Shown here: in pieces, positions 13,788-26,044 of the stretch
Position numbering within the stretch: position 1 is the stretch's first letter
Layout: every line of letters begins with the position of its first letter
Assembly (NCBI RefSeq): GCF_910592395.1
Contig: NC_088310.1
Coordinates: forward strand, 4,533,501-4,597,500
Length of the DNA: 64,000 nucleotides
Direction: 5' to 3'
From: Lineus longissimus
Lineage: Eukaryota; Nemertea; Pilidiophora; Heteronemertea; Lineidae
The notes under the pieces: generated by a model
Database searches by the model: none
The model's input: the letters and a program-made list of their open reading frames with translations, nothing else
What the model was told of the DNA's origin: nothing
Program-made: the position numbers and the translations under genes

Positions 13788-14345
13788 TTACCTTACTAGT
13801 ATCTTTGGGATTTGGAAAATTTGATATAATCGGAATATTTTCTTATCAAGTGGAGTAGTCTGTACTGAATACATGTACATTGTATAATAAACTTGAAGTC
13901 TAAAATGAAACCGAAATTGACTTGTAATCAGCACTCCTATCATTCCACTCTTCCAGCTGGTTATCAGTACTGCTGCGGTTCCCCTCTTCCCCTGGTTGTT
14001 TTCAATCTTTGGTTTAGATTGTTCCAGCTGGTTTTTCAAGATGGTAGGTGTCACCAACCAGTCATGCCAGTAAAAGATTGAAACCTTTACCAGACGGACA
14101 TGGGTATACCCCTCCGTCGCAACCAGGGACTTGCTATCTACCGTATTAAGACAGAATGAATAATGTCCAGGTCGCATGGAGTTGTTCTCTCCTAAGGTCC
14201 GTCCGTGGACAGGACGAATGAAATGCAGGCTATACCAATCTTCGCAACGGTCATTACAGGTCGAATCGTAACAGCAACCGACGATGACATATACATGCAT
14301 GTAGTCCTCATCACTGCCTGATGTTAGACTCCCTGGGCAGCCCAT
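13788..14345 (-). CDS. Uncertain open frame, possible first exon of an unknown gene
   Basis: Open on the minus strand from an ATG at 14345. The first 75 or so residues are cysteine-containing and protein-like (YMHVYVIVGCCYDSTCNDRC, WYSLHFIRPVHGRTLGENN), and a donor-like CTG/GTAAAG follows THVRL. The remainder, with the repeated LITSWKSG/LITSQ pattern, looks non-coding, so if real the exon probably ends near 14090. I do not recognise a family. Motif copy C lies only 44 bp upstream in the opposite orientation. It may equally be a chance frame. Confidence 0.3.
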   Translation of the reverse strand: MGCPGSLTSGSDEDYMHVYVIVGCCYDSTCNDRCEDWYSLHFIRPVHGRTLGENNSMRPGHYSFCLNTVDSKSLVATEGYTHVRLVKVSIFYWHDWLVTPTILKNQLEQSKPKIENNQGKRGTAAVLITSWKSGMIGVLITSQFRFHFRLQVYYTMYMYSVQTTPLDKKIFRLYQIFQIPKILVR

Positions 14346-14388
14346 CGCGTCATCCGACTTTGGTCTCCTTAGAGTGAGCAACGATCAG

Positions 14389-14408
14389 CCGGTCCACTGC
14401 GTCCGGAG
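14389..14408 (+). other. Dispersed motif, copy C
   Basis: CCGGTCCACTGCGTCCGGAG, identical to copy B over 20 bases; the sequence CGTCATCC also occurs upstream of both copies. Followed by TGGA in place of TGTA. Confidence 0.8.
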
Positions 14409-14420
14409 TGGACATGACGT

Positions 14421-16535
14421 TTGCTATGGTTCATCAGGACCGGTTGTGACATTTCGCCCTCTGAAGTCTTTTAGTCGGGAAATGACTGCCTCCGTCAGAG
14501 TCGAATGTCGGTGCAATCATTTGCTTTCGAGTCCTTGCCCTCCCTTCAGTTCCGTCGATTGAAGGTTGAAGGCCGTGGGACTTTTTACCGGTACAGCTGG
14601 CCTAACTTTTACATTGATTGATTATCGCCCTCATGAGTTTGGTAAGATTGCTCGTGTGCGGGTCACCACTAATCACTGGCCGGGTTAGATTCTTGCTGGA
14701 TTTCAAAAAGCAAGTGTAGCGCTGTCATCTATTCGGAGAAAGAAGGCATGACGTTGGCAGCGTGGGGACAGAAGTATCAAATCACGGACTTGTGTCGGAG
14801 CAGTTTAAAATTATCTTGCGAGACGCCCAGATTGGTAACCATTATCATGTGAATGGTTGTGCTCAAATGGTCTTATACTTCATTTAAAGGGTATATATAG
14901 GATGAGGGATTCCCATTATCATTTCCCTTTGTGTTTCATTTCAGACAACTTTATAGACTTTGCCTGGCCGTGCATAACAGTGCTCATGTCACCAGAACAT
15001 CATCCTGGCATAACCAGCAATTTTCAATATACTCATGACGTATAGGAGTAAAAAAGCCTGATCTCAGGATGCCAGAACTTATGTGAATTCCTATCCCAGC
15101 CCATTCTCCCAAGCAGACGTATATTCAAGCATATTGTACATTATAGTTGGACCGCCTAACCACACTACTATCACTGCAAGCGTCGGACGGAGTATGATCC
15201 CATCAACCTAAACATCTTATCAAGTTTGACATTTGACACTGAAAACGTCATTCCTCCCATGTACGTCTAAGGAAAAGTTATGAACGGAAGCGTGAAGTTT
15301 CTTACAGTGCGTGACCTGTAACCATGGCTGTATTCTACCACAAATTTGCACAAAATCACAATAAAAATTCTGTCAATGCCCACGCTCAGTCCATCATACT
15401 ATAGGCTAACACATTCTGGATAGGACAGTAAATATTGGGAATTAATTGTCCATTTATGATTGATGATTATTCCATTGCGCTCGAGTCAACCTTTCGTTCG
15501 GATTGTCTATTTTCATATTATTCATTTACCAGTATGAGTATATTGAAATAGCCCACATTTTCAACTCATGCCTTATCGATTCGCCGCCGTCAAACATTAG
15601 CCATAGCTAGTTCGCGCTTTTGCTCAATTCAATGTAGGTATTTTCTGAAGATTATAAATCTTCCATCTGACAGAATACGATATTTGATTAATCAGAAGTA
15701 TTGCGGATATCAGATTAAAAAGACTGCAAACATTACACTCCCTGCATGCTCATTCGAAGCGGGCATTTTCTCGGAGCATTTTGAGGCGGACGTTGGAACA
15801 AGCAAGAGTGTTGGTGACAAATTCTTACTTGAAATACGACAAATTGGCCTTTGGGAAGAAGAAAAACTTTACTTCCTGATTTGGAGTTCCTAATTCGTAC
15901 GGAAATAAGGTATCAAGCTTCAGAGGTTCTTCTTTTGGACCCGTAAACTTGACTTTGGAGTAAAAGGTAGGCCTATAGCTAGCTATGGAGTTGGACATTC
16001 GATAATGGAAGACATTTATATACAAGGAGCGCCCTTCGGAGCTGCCATGTACTTTTTTACCCTTGAGATTTGACGTTGGAATACAACGAATATTCGGAGA
16101 TAAATTCTGCTTTGGTGGGATCCTCATGGTTGTTTACGAATTTTACGGCAAGAGGGAAAACTGCCGTGCAGAACGCAGTATGAGCGAATCGTTGATTCAC
16201 TCACCAAATCTAAAAAGCAATTTTCTTTTCGTGACGAGAAATATGGCTGTGTAAACTTGTTTATTGACTAACATGAGGAGTTCTTGAGTAGAACTGTTTG
16301 ACCAAGTGAAAATACGTCTAATTACCTCAATAACCTTTTCCGTGGTTTCGCACAAGAAGGCCAAGGAGATAGAACATAGGTAAAGCCTGGAACGTTGAAA
16401 TCCTATTCCTCAAATGAGGGTAGTTATAGGGATTCGGGAATGATTGACCATTGTTTCTCTATTTTTTATTCTATTCATATTCACAGTGAAGTCATTCCTA
16501 TGATTTAGTACGCATTTTGATAAATCAAACACATC
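14421..16535. other. Intergenic, no gene seen
   Basis: No exon could be supported on either strand. The last 100 bp should include the 5' UTR of the small gene that follows. Confidence 0.45.
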
Positions 16536-16943
16536 ATGGGTGATAGACTAAAAGGAAGGCGACATTCCGAACCAACACGGTGCGGATCGGAACGAGTGGA
16601 GGACAGTAAATGTCAAAACAAACATGTAGGGAGGCGCAGCATCCAGGATCTGCAGCGGCTCGATCAGATACAGGAAAGAGAGCGTAAGAATCTGAAACGA
16701 GAACAGGACAAACTCAAGCAGGAGTACATGAAGGGGCGGCAGGGCCTTTCCCCTAGCGTCGATTCGTATCTGGACCACCAGATCGGCAAACGGGCTGGTC
16801 AGAGACAGAAAGAATACTATCTGATCGCTAAACGGGCAGAGGCTCAGAAGCGCGCCATTTTAGACCCCGAGGGCTTCGCTCGGGAGGATGACGAGTGTAG
16901 TTTGGATGAGGCGGAACGAAATGGTAGCATGGCTCATTTATGA
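16536..16943 (+). CDS. Small highly charged coiled-coil protein, unknown
   Basis: Single exon of 135 aa starting MGDRLKGRR. Residues 33-70 (SIQDLQRLDQIQERERKN onward) are rich in Arg, Lys, Glu and Gln with a predicted long helix or coiled coil; a second helical patch is QRQKEYYLIAKRAEAQKR near 89-106; the tail is acidic (EDDECSLDEAE). No signal peptide or membrane segment. The frame is more GC-rich than its flanks, the ATG sits in CATCATGGG, and AATAAA follows at 17053-17058, 110 bp after the stop, which together support a short real gene. No family recognised. Confidence 0.6.
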   Translation: MGDRLKGRRHSEPTRCGSERVEDSKCQNKHVGRRSIQDLQRLDQIQERERKNLKREQDKLKQEYMKGRQGLSPSVDSYLDHQIGKRAGQRQKEYYLIAKRAEAQKRAILDPEGFAREDDECSLDEAERNGSMAHL

Positions 16944-17658
16944 TTCTGGCTTACATGTGTGTATGCGTTTACGCATATATAAAGAGGCTGAAAAAAATGT
17001 TTCAAGACCATGAATGATTCTAGCTGCTGTATATAATGCGTACGGTGGGCAGAATAAAATGACCGACCGACGAATGATAGCTCACACAAAGGAGGCACAA
17101 AGGGAAATCTAAGAGCAATATATGATCGTGACCCGCGTCTCAGTATTGCATGACTCTGCAGTAAGAATGGATTAACACTCAAATTGATATGAATTAAAGT
17201 GTCAATGACATATGTGATCCTTTGAGGAGGACTCCGCGGTCGGGAGAACAGCTAGTGGTTCGATCGTCTTGGTCAGTGGCTTCTCATGGTCGATTTCGCA
17301 TGCCGATTAATCCGCCTTTGCGGAGAAGAGAAACAACGCCGTGGACCATATTAAGTTGTCATAATGCTGTCCAACAAAGTCATGTCCAAAGAAAAAGTGT
17401 TTCTCATCTCATTTACTATAAGATGTTCATAAATAGTTATGTTGATTCTATAGTGAAACGATGGACTGTAGGGGACGGGAGAGCAATGGTTTTCCAGGGC
17501 GACTTTTCCGAAGATGCAATAAAGACATATGCCTTGTTTGGCCCGCGCCCCTCATATGCCCCGGAAAATGGATATTTTGTACCTATACATGTATTTCCAA
17601 ATTTTTCTCAAGCAGAGCCCTTTGTCTCAAAGATTACAACCGTCTTCTCTGGGTTACA

Positions 17659-17678
17659 CTCCGGACGCATCGGACCGG
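17659..17678 (-). other. Dispersed motif, copy D
   Basis: On the minus strand CCGGTCCGATGCGTCCGGAG, two differences from the core. Flanks GGCGACAGGACGAGG and TGTAAC are the same as in copy A, so the shared block is about 41 bp. It lies within an otherwise unexplained stretch (16944-18237) with no gene seen. Confidence 0.75.
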
Positions 17679-18237
17679 CCTCGTCCTGTCGCCCGGTATA
17701 CGCAGTGCAATGGTCTGCCCCTGGAGTCTACTCTGGGTGGGCTGCGACCCCCGTTTCACCTTGGACCAGAAAGATCCATATTGTCCTCGACAAAGGACTA
17801 TATTAAATTTGTTAACATTTCCATACATATTTGATATATTGTATATAATCATAACCCCGGTTCACGCGTACAGCCTAGCTAGAAAGATCAACCATGCACC
17901 ACTAAGTATCAAAGAAGGTTGTTTATTGTTTGCACGGACCTATAAAAATATATAGTACATACATACTCCATTAAAAAAAGCCAAGAAGAAACAACGTTAT
18001 TACCCCCAGAAAAGATTTATTATATGAGAGCTAGAATATCGATTTTTGAAGAGAAGTCTTCATATTTCGATGAACTTGCTGCATGTTTTGTATTGATCTT
18101 TCACTGGTGAACATCTTGTTTACATGTATACATCCATGAAGCTTGAGTCCCAATCTACCATGCTTGTCAATTTGGCGACAAAGGAAACGCAACTGCCCGG
18201 CAGCATGTAGCAACATTGGTTCCAGTTCCTCTTGGAA

Positions 18238-19491
18238 CTACTTCAAAGTACTCGGTAACTTTGGTAACTGCATCTTTTCGATGACGTACATGAACATCTC
18301 TCTTTGTTCACTTTCAGCTCCGGTTTCTAAAACCTGGAACGTCCGATTTAATTCAATATCAGAAAGTTTCATTTCGGATACGAAGTTGTCCCATAGGGAC
18401 AACCGAAGTTCAGGGTCTTCGTCGGTGAACTGCAAAATGTGTCGGTTTATCTTCAAAACTCTAACTAGTTCCAGTGCCATCTCTTGAGCTAATGCGTTAC
18501 CAAGTTTCTGATGCTTCAAAGCGGAGTCCATGGTCCCCTTATCCACAATTATATCAAAACTGGCGTCCCTGAAAGGCATGCTCCGCGCGTCTGCCGTAGT
18601 AAAAGACAACGATGAATTCGTTGTTCCGGGAATTGTGATGCCATTTTCTCGAAACTTCTTTTTTGCGGATGCAACTGCTGATTCAGCGTAGTCAAGACCG
18701 ACAACGCCAACCGGGATCGGTGACCTTTCGTACAGAATCCTGGAGAAAGGAGAAGAACCGCAGCCAAGATCCATCACTTTCAACACCACGTCGTTTTCAA
18801 TGGGCAGCTTCTTCATAAAGGCAATAACAACATTTGCGGCCATGCGACCATCTATCAGCCAATCGAAATCGCTGCTATTTTCCTCGTACATTTTGATCCA
18901 CGTTCCTTTTTTGCTCATCTTGTGACCATGGTCATCTGAAATTAAAAGGTTCTATTTAGGACACCTCAATATTCCGGACACCCTTGCCAATGATAGGTGT
19001 TGGGTGATTGCCCAAGGACCAACTTCCCTTGGCCAAGGAACAACACCCATGCCAATGGTAGCCCTACGTGTCAGTGTATTGCCCAAGGACCCACACTTTA
19101 GTGAAAAAATAAAAGGACGTGACACACGCCACCGCATGCAAAGGGCTAGTGGCTTGCAAAAGGACTGACACAAAAGCATTATGACTTAACTAGTTGAAAT
19201 CTCACGCATAATACCGATTGACAATATTGTGTCTTGCCCAAGGACCCGTCGATCATTCAAAGTAGAGACAACTGGCGGACAAAATTATCAACTTTTCGAT
19301 GATTATTTCAACATTGGCATCCCATATAAGCAGACTTGCGAAACTGGGAGAAAAAAATGCTCTTACAGTCGCTTTGTGCGTTAAAATATAAAATATCAAT
19401 ACATACCTGACATTCCTGATTGCCAACGGCAATTAAAAAGGTGTCTATGATATCTAAAGTGCCGGATAAGTCGTAGAAAGCGGGGAATCAT
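18238..19491 (-). CDS. CSKMT: Citrate synthase-lysine N-methyltransferase, mitochondrial (2 exons)
   Basis: Exon 1 19491-19407 and exon 2 18935-18238 (TAG), joined in phase 1, 260 aa. Exon 1 starts MIPRFLRLIRHFRYHRH: many arginines, no acidic residue, a typical mitochondrial presequence. Exon 2 is a class I SAM-dependent methyltransferase: motif I VMDLGCGSSPFS, GLDYAESAV (acidic end of beta 2), TADARSMPF, then DKGTMDSA and LQFTDEDPELRL, which fit CSKMT (METTL12), the enzyme that methylates citrate synthase in the matrix. Two related methyltransferase groups (eEF1A-lysine methyltransferases) share DKGT, but the presequence and the QFTDEDPE motif favour CSKMT. A polyadenylation signal (AATAAA, minus) lies at 18021-18016. 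Confidence 0.88.
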
Positions 19492-19715
19492 TGCAAAAAT
19501 TTTGATCACTCGCTTGAAAATTATATATGGGCAGCCATTGAAGTAATATTTTCTCTGCACAGTCACTGTTCTGGGACCGTGGGCAAGACACTTAACTACT
19601 TTTAAGGACGTTAAAAGTCCTCACATAGTTAAATACATAGATGGCTTTGTACCTTCCAGGTAGACTGTTAACAGAGTCCTGATCTTTATATACAGGAGGA
19701 TTTAGTCGTTTAGAC
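19492..19715. promoter_or_regulatory. Probable bidirectional promoter, CSKMT / ADAT3
   Basis: Only 224 bp separate the two divergent start codons, so both promoters and 5' UTRs must share this interval. No TATA box near either gene was recognised. Confidence 0.6.
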
Positions 19716-21666
19716 ATGGCCGACAGTTCAAAACGTGTGAAAGGTAACCTTTAATAAAACTCTTTCAACTCGTCTTATAAGATCAACTCTTAAAGGCTCA
19801 AAGGGGAACGCCATTTGTGTTCAATTGAATAAGAAAGTCTCACCTGCTAGGCTATATATAGTTCATATCTAACCCCCCCCCCCCCCCCCCCCCCCGCGCC
19901 AACACTGTACCACCATTTGCTTCACTCTTCAGGGGATGACACTGATCATGATGCCCGACAAAATCAGTTGATGGAGATTGAGCCTGTTCTAGATGACTCC
20001 ATTACGCAGCCAATTAGTATGATCAACATGTTTGGAGCTTTCGTTGCAGACAAGAAATTGACATCAAAACTTATCAGGTATACGCATTTCCTAATTACGA
20101 AACGAGTCTTATCACAGTGGAATTGTTCGGAGAGAGGTTTTTTTCTCCAATTCTTCCAGAGAAATTTCAAAAGTTTTGAAATTCATCAAAAACCTGATGA
20201 ACTATTTGATTTTTCCAGGGAACTTTCACAGCAGTTACCTCTGGGAGATTTCAGCCATTTGAGGAGAGTGAAAAAGGCAGCATCAGGAGGTAATGTATAT
20301 TTGCTTTGAACTTCTATGTGAATGACCTTTTCAGCAGCAACAAATAAACATATTGTAAGATAGGCCTATTCTGTAGTAAAGGAAGTTCACTTTCTCGCTC
20401 CTTTTTCAGACTTGATGATCCTGTTATGTCCCGTCCAAGATCATACTCATCTTGCTACCCTGGATGAGTTGTTGGCAGACAAACCAATCTCCAGGTCTGG
20501 TCTGGGAGCCTTAGAAATAGTACAAGTTGCTTCAGTAGAACCAAAGACAAGAAAACAGTTTAAGGAATGTAATGTGCATTGGCCATTGTCATTCCATGAG
20601 GATAAAAGGTAGGTCTATTGCCTCTGAGAAAAGATGAAGTACATGTACAGAGCTCAGTGCACCTGTTGACAATGTGACACTGTTGGCAACAAAGACAGAG
20701 CTCAGTGCAACCTGATTACCTTATGTCCATATGATTGTGACTTTGTCTCTAAATTTCCGCAACAAAGACAGAGCTCAGCGCTCAAGTACATGTACAGCTT
20801 CAAGATGATGTTATGGCTGACTGACATTGTCTTTTTCTTATTCTTGTTGCAGACTTGAGCGGATACTGAATAGGGATTTCTTCTCTCAAGATGAGATTCT
20901 CAAGATTGAGAATCATGCTAAAAAGGCATTAGAAGCAGCTATGGCAGCAAAAGACAAAGGAGAGGAACCCGTTGGTGCAGTGATCGTGGATCCGTTAGCT
21001 GATGAGGTCGTGGCTGTGTCCCATTCTCTGTGCAGTCGGCATCCCCTTCATCACGCTGTGATGGTTGCCATAGACTTGGTTGGGAAGAGTCAGGGTGGCG
21101 GCACCTATTCTTACAAAGGTAAAAATCTTGAAAGTATTGGCTGACAGGATTTATGGTTTATGCAAAATCTGCTTCGAGCCAAGATGCCAGGTCAAAACTT
21201 TTATTTTACTCATGTCTGAGTCAACTTTTCTCCGCTGCTTAATAACTGGGATGTTTTTCTTTTCAGATTCCTATCTATACAGTAGAAGTGCTCCTCCTCT
21301 CAAACGTGATGATAAAAGTGGGCCGTATTTGTGTACAGGTTACGATCTCTATGTGACCAGGGAACCCTGTGTAATGTGAGTAGGGCATGGTTTTGACAAC
21401 ACTCTAAGTTATTTTAATGAGGTTTTCATTAAGGTATTCAATGTTGACCTACAGTACAATATTTACTAACAAGTTTTCATCTTTCCTTTTCTAGGTGTGC
21501 CATGGCTCTCGTCCACTCGAGGATGAACCGGGTCTTCTACGTTTCTCGACAATGCAATGGTGCTCTTGGATCAAGATACAAATTACATGTGAATAAAGGA
21601 CTCAATCATCATTATGAAGTGTTTAGAATCAAAGGACTAGCGGATGATTCGATCAGGAAAAGCTGA
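19716..21666 (+). CDS. ADAT3: tRNA adenosine deaminase subunit ADAT3 (7 exons)
   Basis: Exons 19716-19743, 19933-20077, 20219-20289, 20410-20608, 20853-21118, 21267-21375, 21495-21666 (TGA), all phases consistent, 329 aa. ADAT3 pairs with ADAT2 to convert adenosine-34 to inosine in tRNA anticodons. The C-terminal half is a cytidine/deoxycytidylate deaminase fold: KKALEAAMAAKDKGEEPVGA, VIVDP, the zinc site HPLHHAVM with valine where an active deaminase has glutamate, and the second zinc motif EPCVMCAMALVHSR. The valine is the known mark of the non-catalytic ADAT3 subunit. The N-terminal half (LDDSITQPISMINMFGAFVA, LPLGDFSHLRRVKK) is the ADAT3-specific tRNA-binding region. AATAAA at 22072 ends the gene. 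Confidence 0.95.
19873..19895 (+). repeat. Run of 23 C
   Basis: Uninterrupted homopolymer in ADAT3 intron 1, 37 bp before the exon 2 acceptor. Length may be affected by sequencing. Confidence 0.9.
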
Positions 21667-22071
21667 TGAAATCAATAGTTTTACATGCACAGGACTCAAT
21701 ATGCTGTTTTCAAATGACTTGATATGGAATTTATACAGCCTGCTTGATTGTCCACTTTCTCACCATACTACAGTATGAAATACGAGTAGCTCACAGGGCT
21801 AATATTTTGACATATAAATGCATTTTTTACACTTAATTCTGATGTTATTTTTCTGATTGAGATCATCTTGGGGTGGAAACTCCAAAATGACGAAAGTTCA
21901 TCTCCCATGGCATCCAGCAATTCCAAGATGATTCCTCAAGTCATTCAGCCCAATGTGGCCCATGTCTTCAGTAAATGTGCACTTGACACTCGCTCCAATC
22001 ATGGACCAGCCGTTCATTTGCCATTTTATGGATGTCCGTGCAATTACTATCCATTTGGTATGAAAGAATTA

Positions 22072-22105
22072 AATAAACATTCCATAATTTGATTACTGTT
22101 TTATT
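22072..22105. terminator. Convergent polyadenylation signals
   Basis: AATAAA on plus at 22072-22077 (for ADAT3) and AATAAA on minus at 22105-22100 (for the kinastrin-like gene). Cleavage downstream of each would make the two 3' UTRs overlap by a few tens of bases. Confidence 0.6.
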
Positions 22106-22561
22106 AAAAAGCTCTAGCAAAGAGTACGCATACATGTATATCGGTTTCAAAATTAAGAAAATATTCAAAGTTCACTAAAAGTACATAACATACAAAATGA
22201 ACAACTTCTAAAATTCACCTCCATGCTGTAAAATTGTAAATGATGCCATGGGGCAACTGAAGGGAAACATCAAAAATTCAACCCCTGAATGGCACCTTAA
22301 AAGTTTAAGTTAGTTCCAACAAGAAAGTGTGATGGTGGCCCAGTCCAGGGGGTCATCTACTTTCACAGTACATGTACAGATTCATACATGTACTTAGGTT
22401 CTACAAGAAAGACATTACATCACATGATGCAAAACCACATTACTCCTCACTATTTGGCAAGTCATATAAGTTCCACTGCCTTGATGATAAAAAGGAAAGA
22501 ATTATTCCTCAGATACATAACCAAGATGCAATCTGCATCAAGTCATTTCATGTCCTTGTGT

Positions 22562-25500
22562 TCAAAGAGAACTTTCCGGCAATCCTTCTGTATGAATTTG
22601 TTCCGATGAGCCTTCAAACAAACTTTCAGAACAGCCCTCTCCTGATGGAGAAATATCGAAGGAAGCATTTCCAAATTCGAATGGTTGTACCTCACATTGT
22701 TCAGTTTGTGGAACACTATCAAGACCATTTCCGTTTGCAAAGGAGTCCCCTTTAGATGGGACAATGATATGTCCGTTCTGAACTGATTCCTCCGAATTAA
22801 CCACTTTTGGAGGATCATCACAGCAATCTATGTCGTCTTCTGGTTGAACATCGATTTCTTTAGCGGCTTGGTGAAAATTTTCAAAGTCCTTGGACTGAAA
22901 TAAGAAACAGATCACATACATCTTGATTTATTGAGATGTGCATGATGCCCAAGCATCAAAACATGATTGATAACACAGAAAAGATTTGGAGGATTGCAGA
23001 TACTGAAATTTGTATTCAGTATACTGTATGCATTTCTATCAGTTAATCCCACTAATATTTTCACGTTAAGTCTTGACATCACATGGTTTTTGATAACACA
23101 GCCCTTGTGTACACTCACCATCAAATCATTGAATCGTTCCTCAGAACATCGAATGAAGGAATCCAACTTCTGTTGAAAAATTTTACACTGGACCCTTGCC
23201 TCTAACCGAGCTTGGATGAATGCCTCTTTCTCTGCTTGTGACTGAGTTCGTTCCATAGACTCCAGGGAAACTGAAAAGTAATTGGAGAATCAGTGACTAT
23301 ACAATATTTCAGGAAGAAAACACTAGGCGTTGAGAGATTTTAAAAGGCTTTAACTTGTGAGTGCTCGACATCAAGCACAATATTGACTACATTTGGCAAG
23401 GTGAATGTCCATATGTTTTGCTAAAAGCTTATGTCAGCTAGCTTGGGCCAGGAGAACTTATCAATAGCAAAATTGTCAAATAACAAAAAATAATATTTAT
23501 TACTATTTATCCATACTTTTAAAATGACATATCAAAAGTATTTCATACCTGGATCTATCTTCAACTGGATCAATTTTTCAACACACAGATCACTGGAAAA
23601 AAGAAACCATTTAAAATAGCACTGTCGGTACTGAAACTGATTTACCATTCAACTTGGCTTATCAAAGATTTACAAGGGTATCATTCTGATTCACTTACAA
23701 GTAAGACATGTATATGAAGAACAGTCACTCAAAATTAATTTTTCTATCACAACTGCAGCTGAAAATTGTGAAAAATAGCTACAAATCTAAAGGAATGTTG
23801 TAGTAATGATTAAATACTTACAGCCTCTCCTGCAGCCTCTCGTTCTCTTTCATATAAAATCGTTCTTTCTTTTCCAATGTTTCTAAAAGATAGAATGCAT
23901 TGGGTATTATTACACCAGGCAGTGCACTGCCACTGAGATTATAAATTTAAACCAACACACGAATAGAGACAAATTTCTTGACATTGGGCAAATGTGTCCA
24001 CCGATACATAGTTCAGTTGTGATAAGTTATAACTTCAATGATTCTGTGAGACACTTTTTCTGTGCCTTGGCAATCAGTTTTATTCTTTTATAGTACAGTT
24101 TATTCACATTTGAATCATCTCATGCTCCTTAATGGCAAACAATGGGATTAGATCACACAAGGAAATAATTTCACTTACCATTGAAATACTTTTCTTTAGC
24201 TTCCAATTCTTCTCTCAGCTCAAAATGTTCATGTTCAACTTCATTAAATCGACCCTGTGAAAAAAATAATGACAGAACTATTCAGCACAAAAAATTCGTA
24301 ATTTAAGTCTGTTCTAGTATTTCTACAAATACTTGTACTGATAAAAGTCACACAAATATTACTGGGTTTAGAGCATAGTGTAAGCTTACCGTTGTTTCTG
24401 AGAGGGACGTTTCAAGGTCGTGTATCCTCATGGAAGATTCCATCAACTTGGCTTCAAGGTGGGCATTTTTCTGGATAAGTTCTTCCTCAGACTTTTTCAG
24501 ATCAGAATACCTGGGAGAAAAGACGAGTGATTTCAATTGACACTGCCTGAGGCTGCCAATGAAAGAATCTGCAGTCAAGTAAAAAAACTGGAGTAAATGA
24601 CTGCCACTAAATTTTGGCATCTGTTTTTCTTTTTTTTACTCAGGGTCTTTTTACTCTGTACCTTTATCTCTACCAAGGTAATAATAATCGACCTTGCATC
24701 TTTTTTACAATCGAGTTCATCATAAACTATAACAGCAGTTTAAAGCCAAGAATCATTGAGATCAAGGTTGTATGACTGTGACAGATGAGAGAACATTCAG
24801 CAGTTCAGCTTAAGTTAATCTTACCTTCGGATTCCTCTGTTATAACCTCCATACTGCGGCTTACTGCTGTCACTGGCAGGCTTGACATTCCTTCTGGAAG
24901 CAGGACCACTGAATGTTGCTGATCTGGTCAACGGTTTCTTGTTTTTCTCAGGCACACGTTTATCTACATTTGTGTCGCCCATTTCTTGAACGGACTGAAG
25001 CTTCTGTAATTTTCTCACACCATCTCTTTTTTGAGTGTTAACTGCAAAGTCCTTTTTTGAATTCAAATCCTCGGCTATTGTAACAGCATCAGGCGTGGAT
25101 GTATCTGGCGTGGGATTTTCTTTATTTTCCGTCATGTCACTAATGTCTAAAGAAAGACTTTGAATATCTGATAAGATTGAACTGTCATTATGTCCTTTGT
25201 TATTTTTAGTCTCATCTCCACCTGCATCAAATACCATCTCAACAGTAACGCCATTGCCCACTGCCACTGACACAACTTCTTCTTTGTCTACATTCTTGAG
25301 GGCATTGTCGGTCTTTGGAGATTCCCTTTTAGTACCATCTTTAAAATCTAACTTGAGGCTAACATGACGTCTATTGCCTTCAATATTTGTGGCATCTTTT
25401 AGGCCCTTCTGTTTATGACCTGTTGTCTTTGCAAATGCAACATCGTAATCAGCGTTCTTCCGCTTCAAAATGGACTTTGGAGTTTTCCATAATCTGCCTT

Positions 25501-25774
25501 TCCATCCAGGACCAGGAGTTAGAGTACCTCGCTTCCCTGAAACTACTCTTGGTTGCTGAGATTTACCACGTAAGCCAGCGGCAAATGATGCCTGCGAATT
25601 CGCTAAGGAAGGTGCAGCTTTCTTTGCATCTTTTTTCTCACTAATCTCAGCAATTTCAGCCTTCTTTGAAGCACTTTTTAAAGATTTTGGATTGGGCTTC
25701 ACACTAAAGAAGCGCTTTTTAGTCAGAATTGGAATACCACGCCGACTTTTGACACAATTTTCTTTTTCTTCCAT
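22562..25774 (-). CDS. KNSTRN: Kinastrin/SKAP-like spindle coiled-coil protein (7 exons)
   Basis: Exons on minus: 25774-24825, 24510-24390, 24254-24179, 23882-23822, 23592-23549, 23270-23119, 22894-22562 (TGA), all in phase, 578 aa. Residues 1-316 are basic, disordered and Ser/Thr/Lys-rich. Coiled coil follows from about 318 to 470 (YSDLKKSEEELIQKNAHLEA, LETSLSETT, HFELREELEAKEKYF, RFYMKENERLQERL, CVEKLIQLKIDPG, EAFIQARLEARVQ), then an acidic, disordered tail. The block RRNVKP...YNRGIRRYSDLKKSEEEL and the short LCVEKL..KIDPG segment resemble the start of the coiled coil and the C-LAILESKGLDP-type segment of vertebrate kinastrin, a kinetochore and spindle protein acting with astrin. The N-terminus is much longer than in vertebrates. 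The gene model is solid; the family name is a moderate inference. Confidence 0.75.
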
Positions 25775-26044
25775 TCTTCATGTATCAAATAAACTTATTC
25801 TCTTAAAAATCGGTGATCAATGTAGGCAAAAACTTGGGTGTTTTTGATCAATAACAAAAGTAAAGAAATTGAAAGAAACCGCAATTTGCACTGTTGCATT
25901 GTGGGCTGGGGAATCCCTTTTGAGCCTCGTTCGCATTTTATCTATAAATAGTCCCAGCCGAGGGAATTCCATCCACATCAAAGGGATTTCCCAAAGTGAG
26001 AAGTTGAGTGAAGTTTTAGCTCCAACAAAAGTATATATTTCAGG
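25775..26044. promoter_or_regulatory. Shared promoter region, KNSTRN-like / galectin
   Basis: 270 bp between divergent start codons. TATAAATA at 25943-25950 on plus is about 95 bp before the galectin ATG and is probably its TATA box. The minus-strand gene shows no TATA box. Confidence 0.55.

Noticed and set aside
17222-17955. Three long overlapping plus-strand frames
   Set aside because: No splice sites or family likeness; they run through motif copy D, which is shared in other frames elsewhere.
22372-22755. 127-aa plus-strand open frame
   Set aside because: Antisense to the last coding exon of the kinastrin-like gene.
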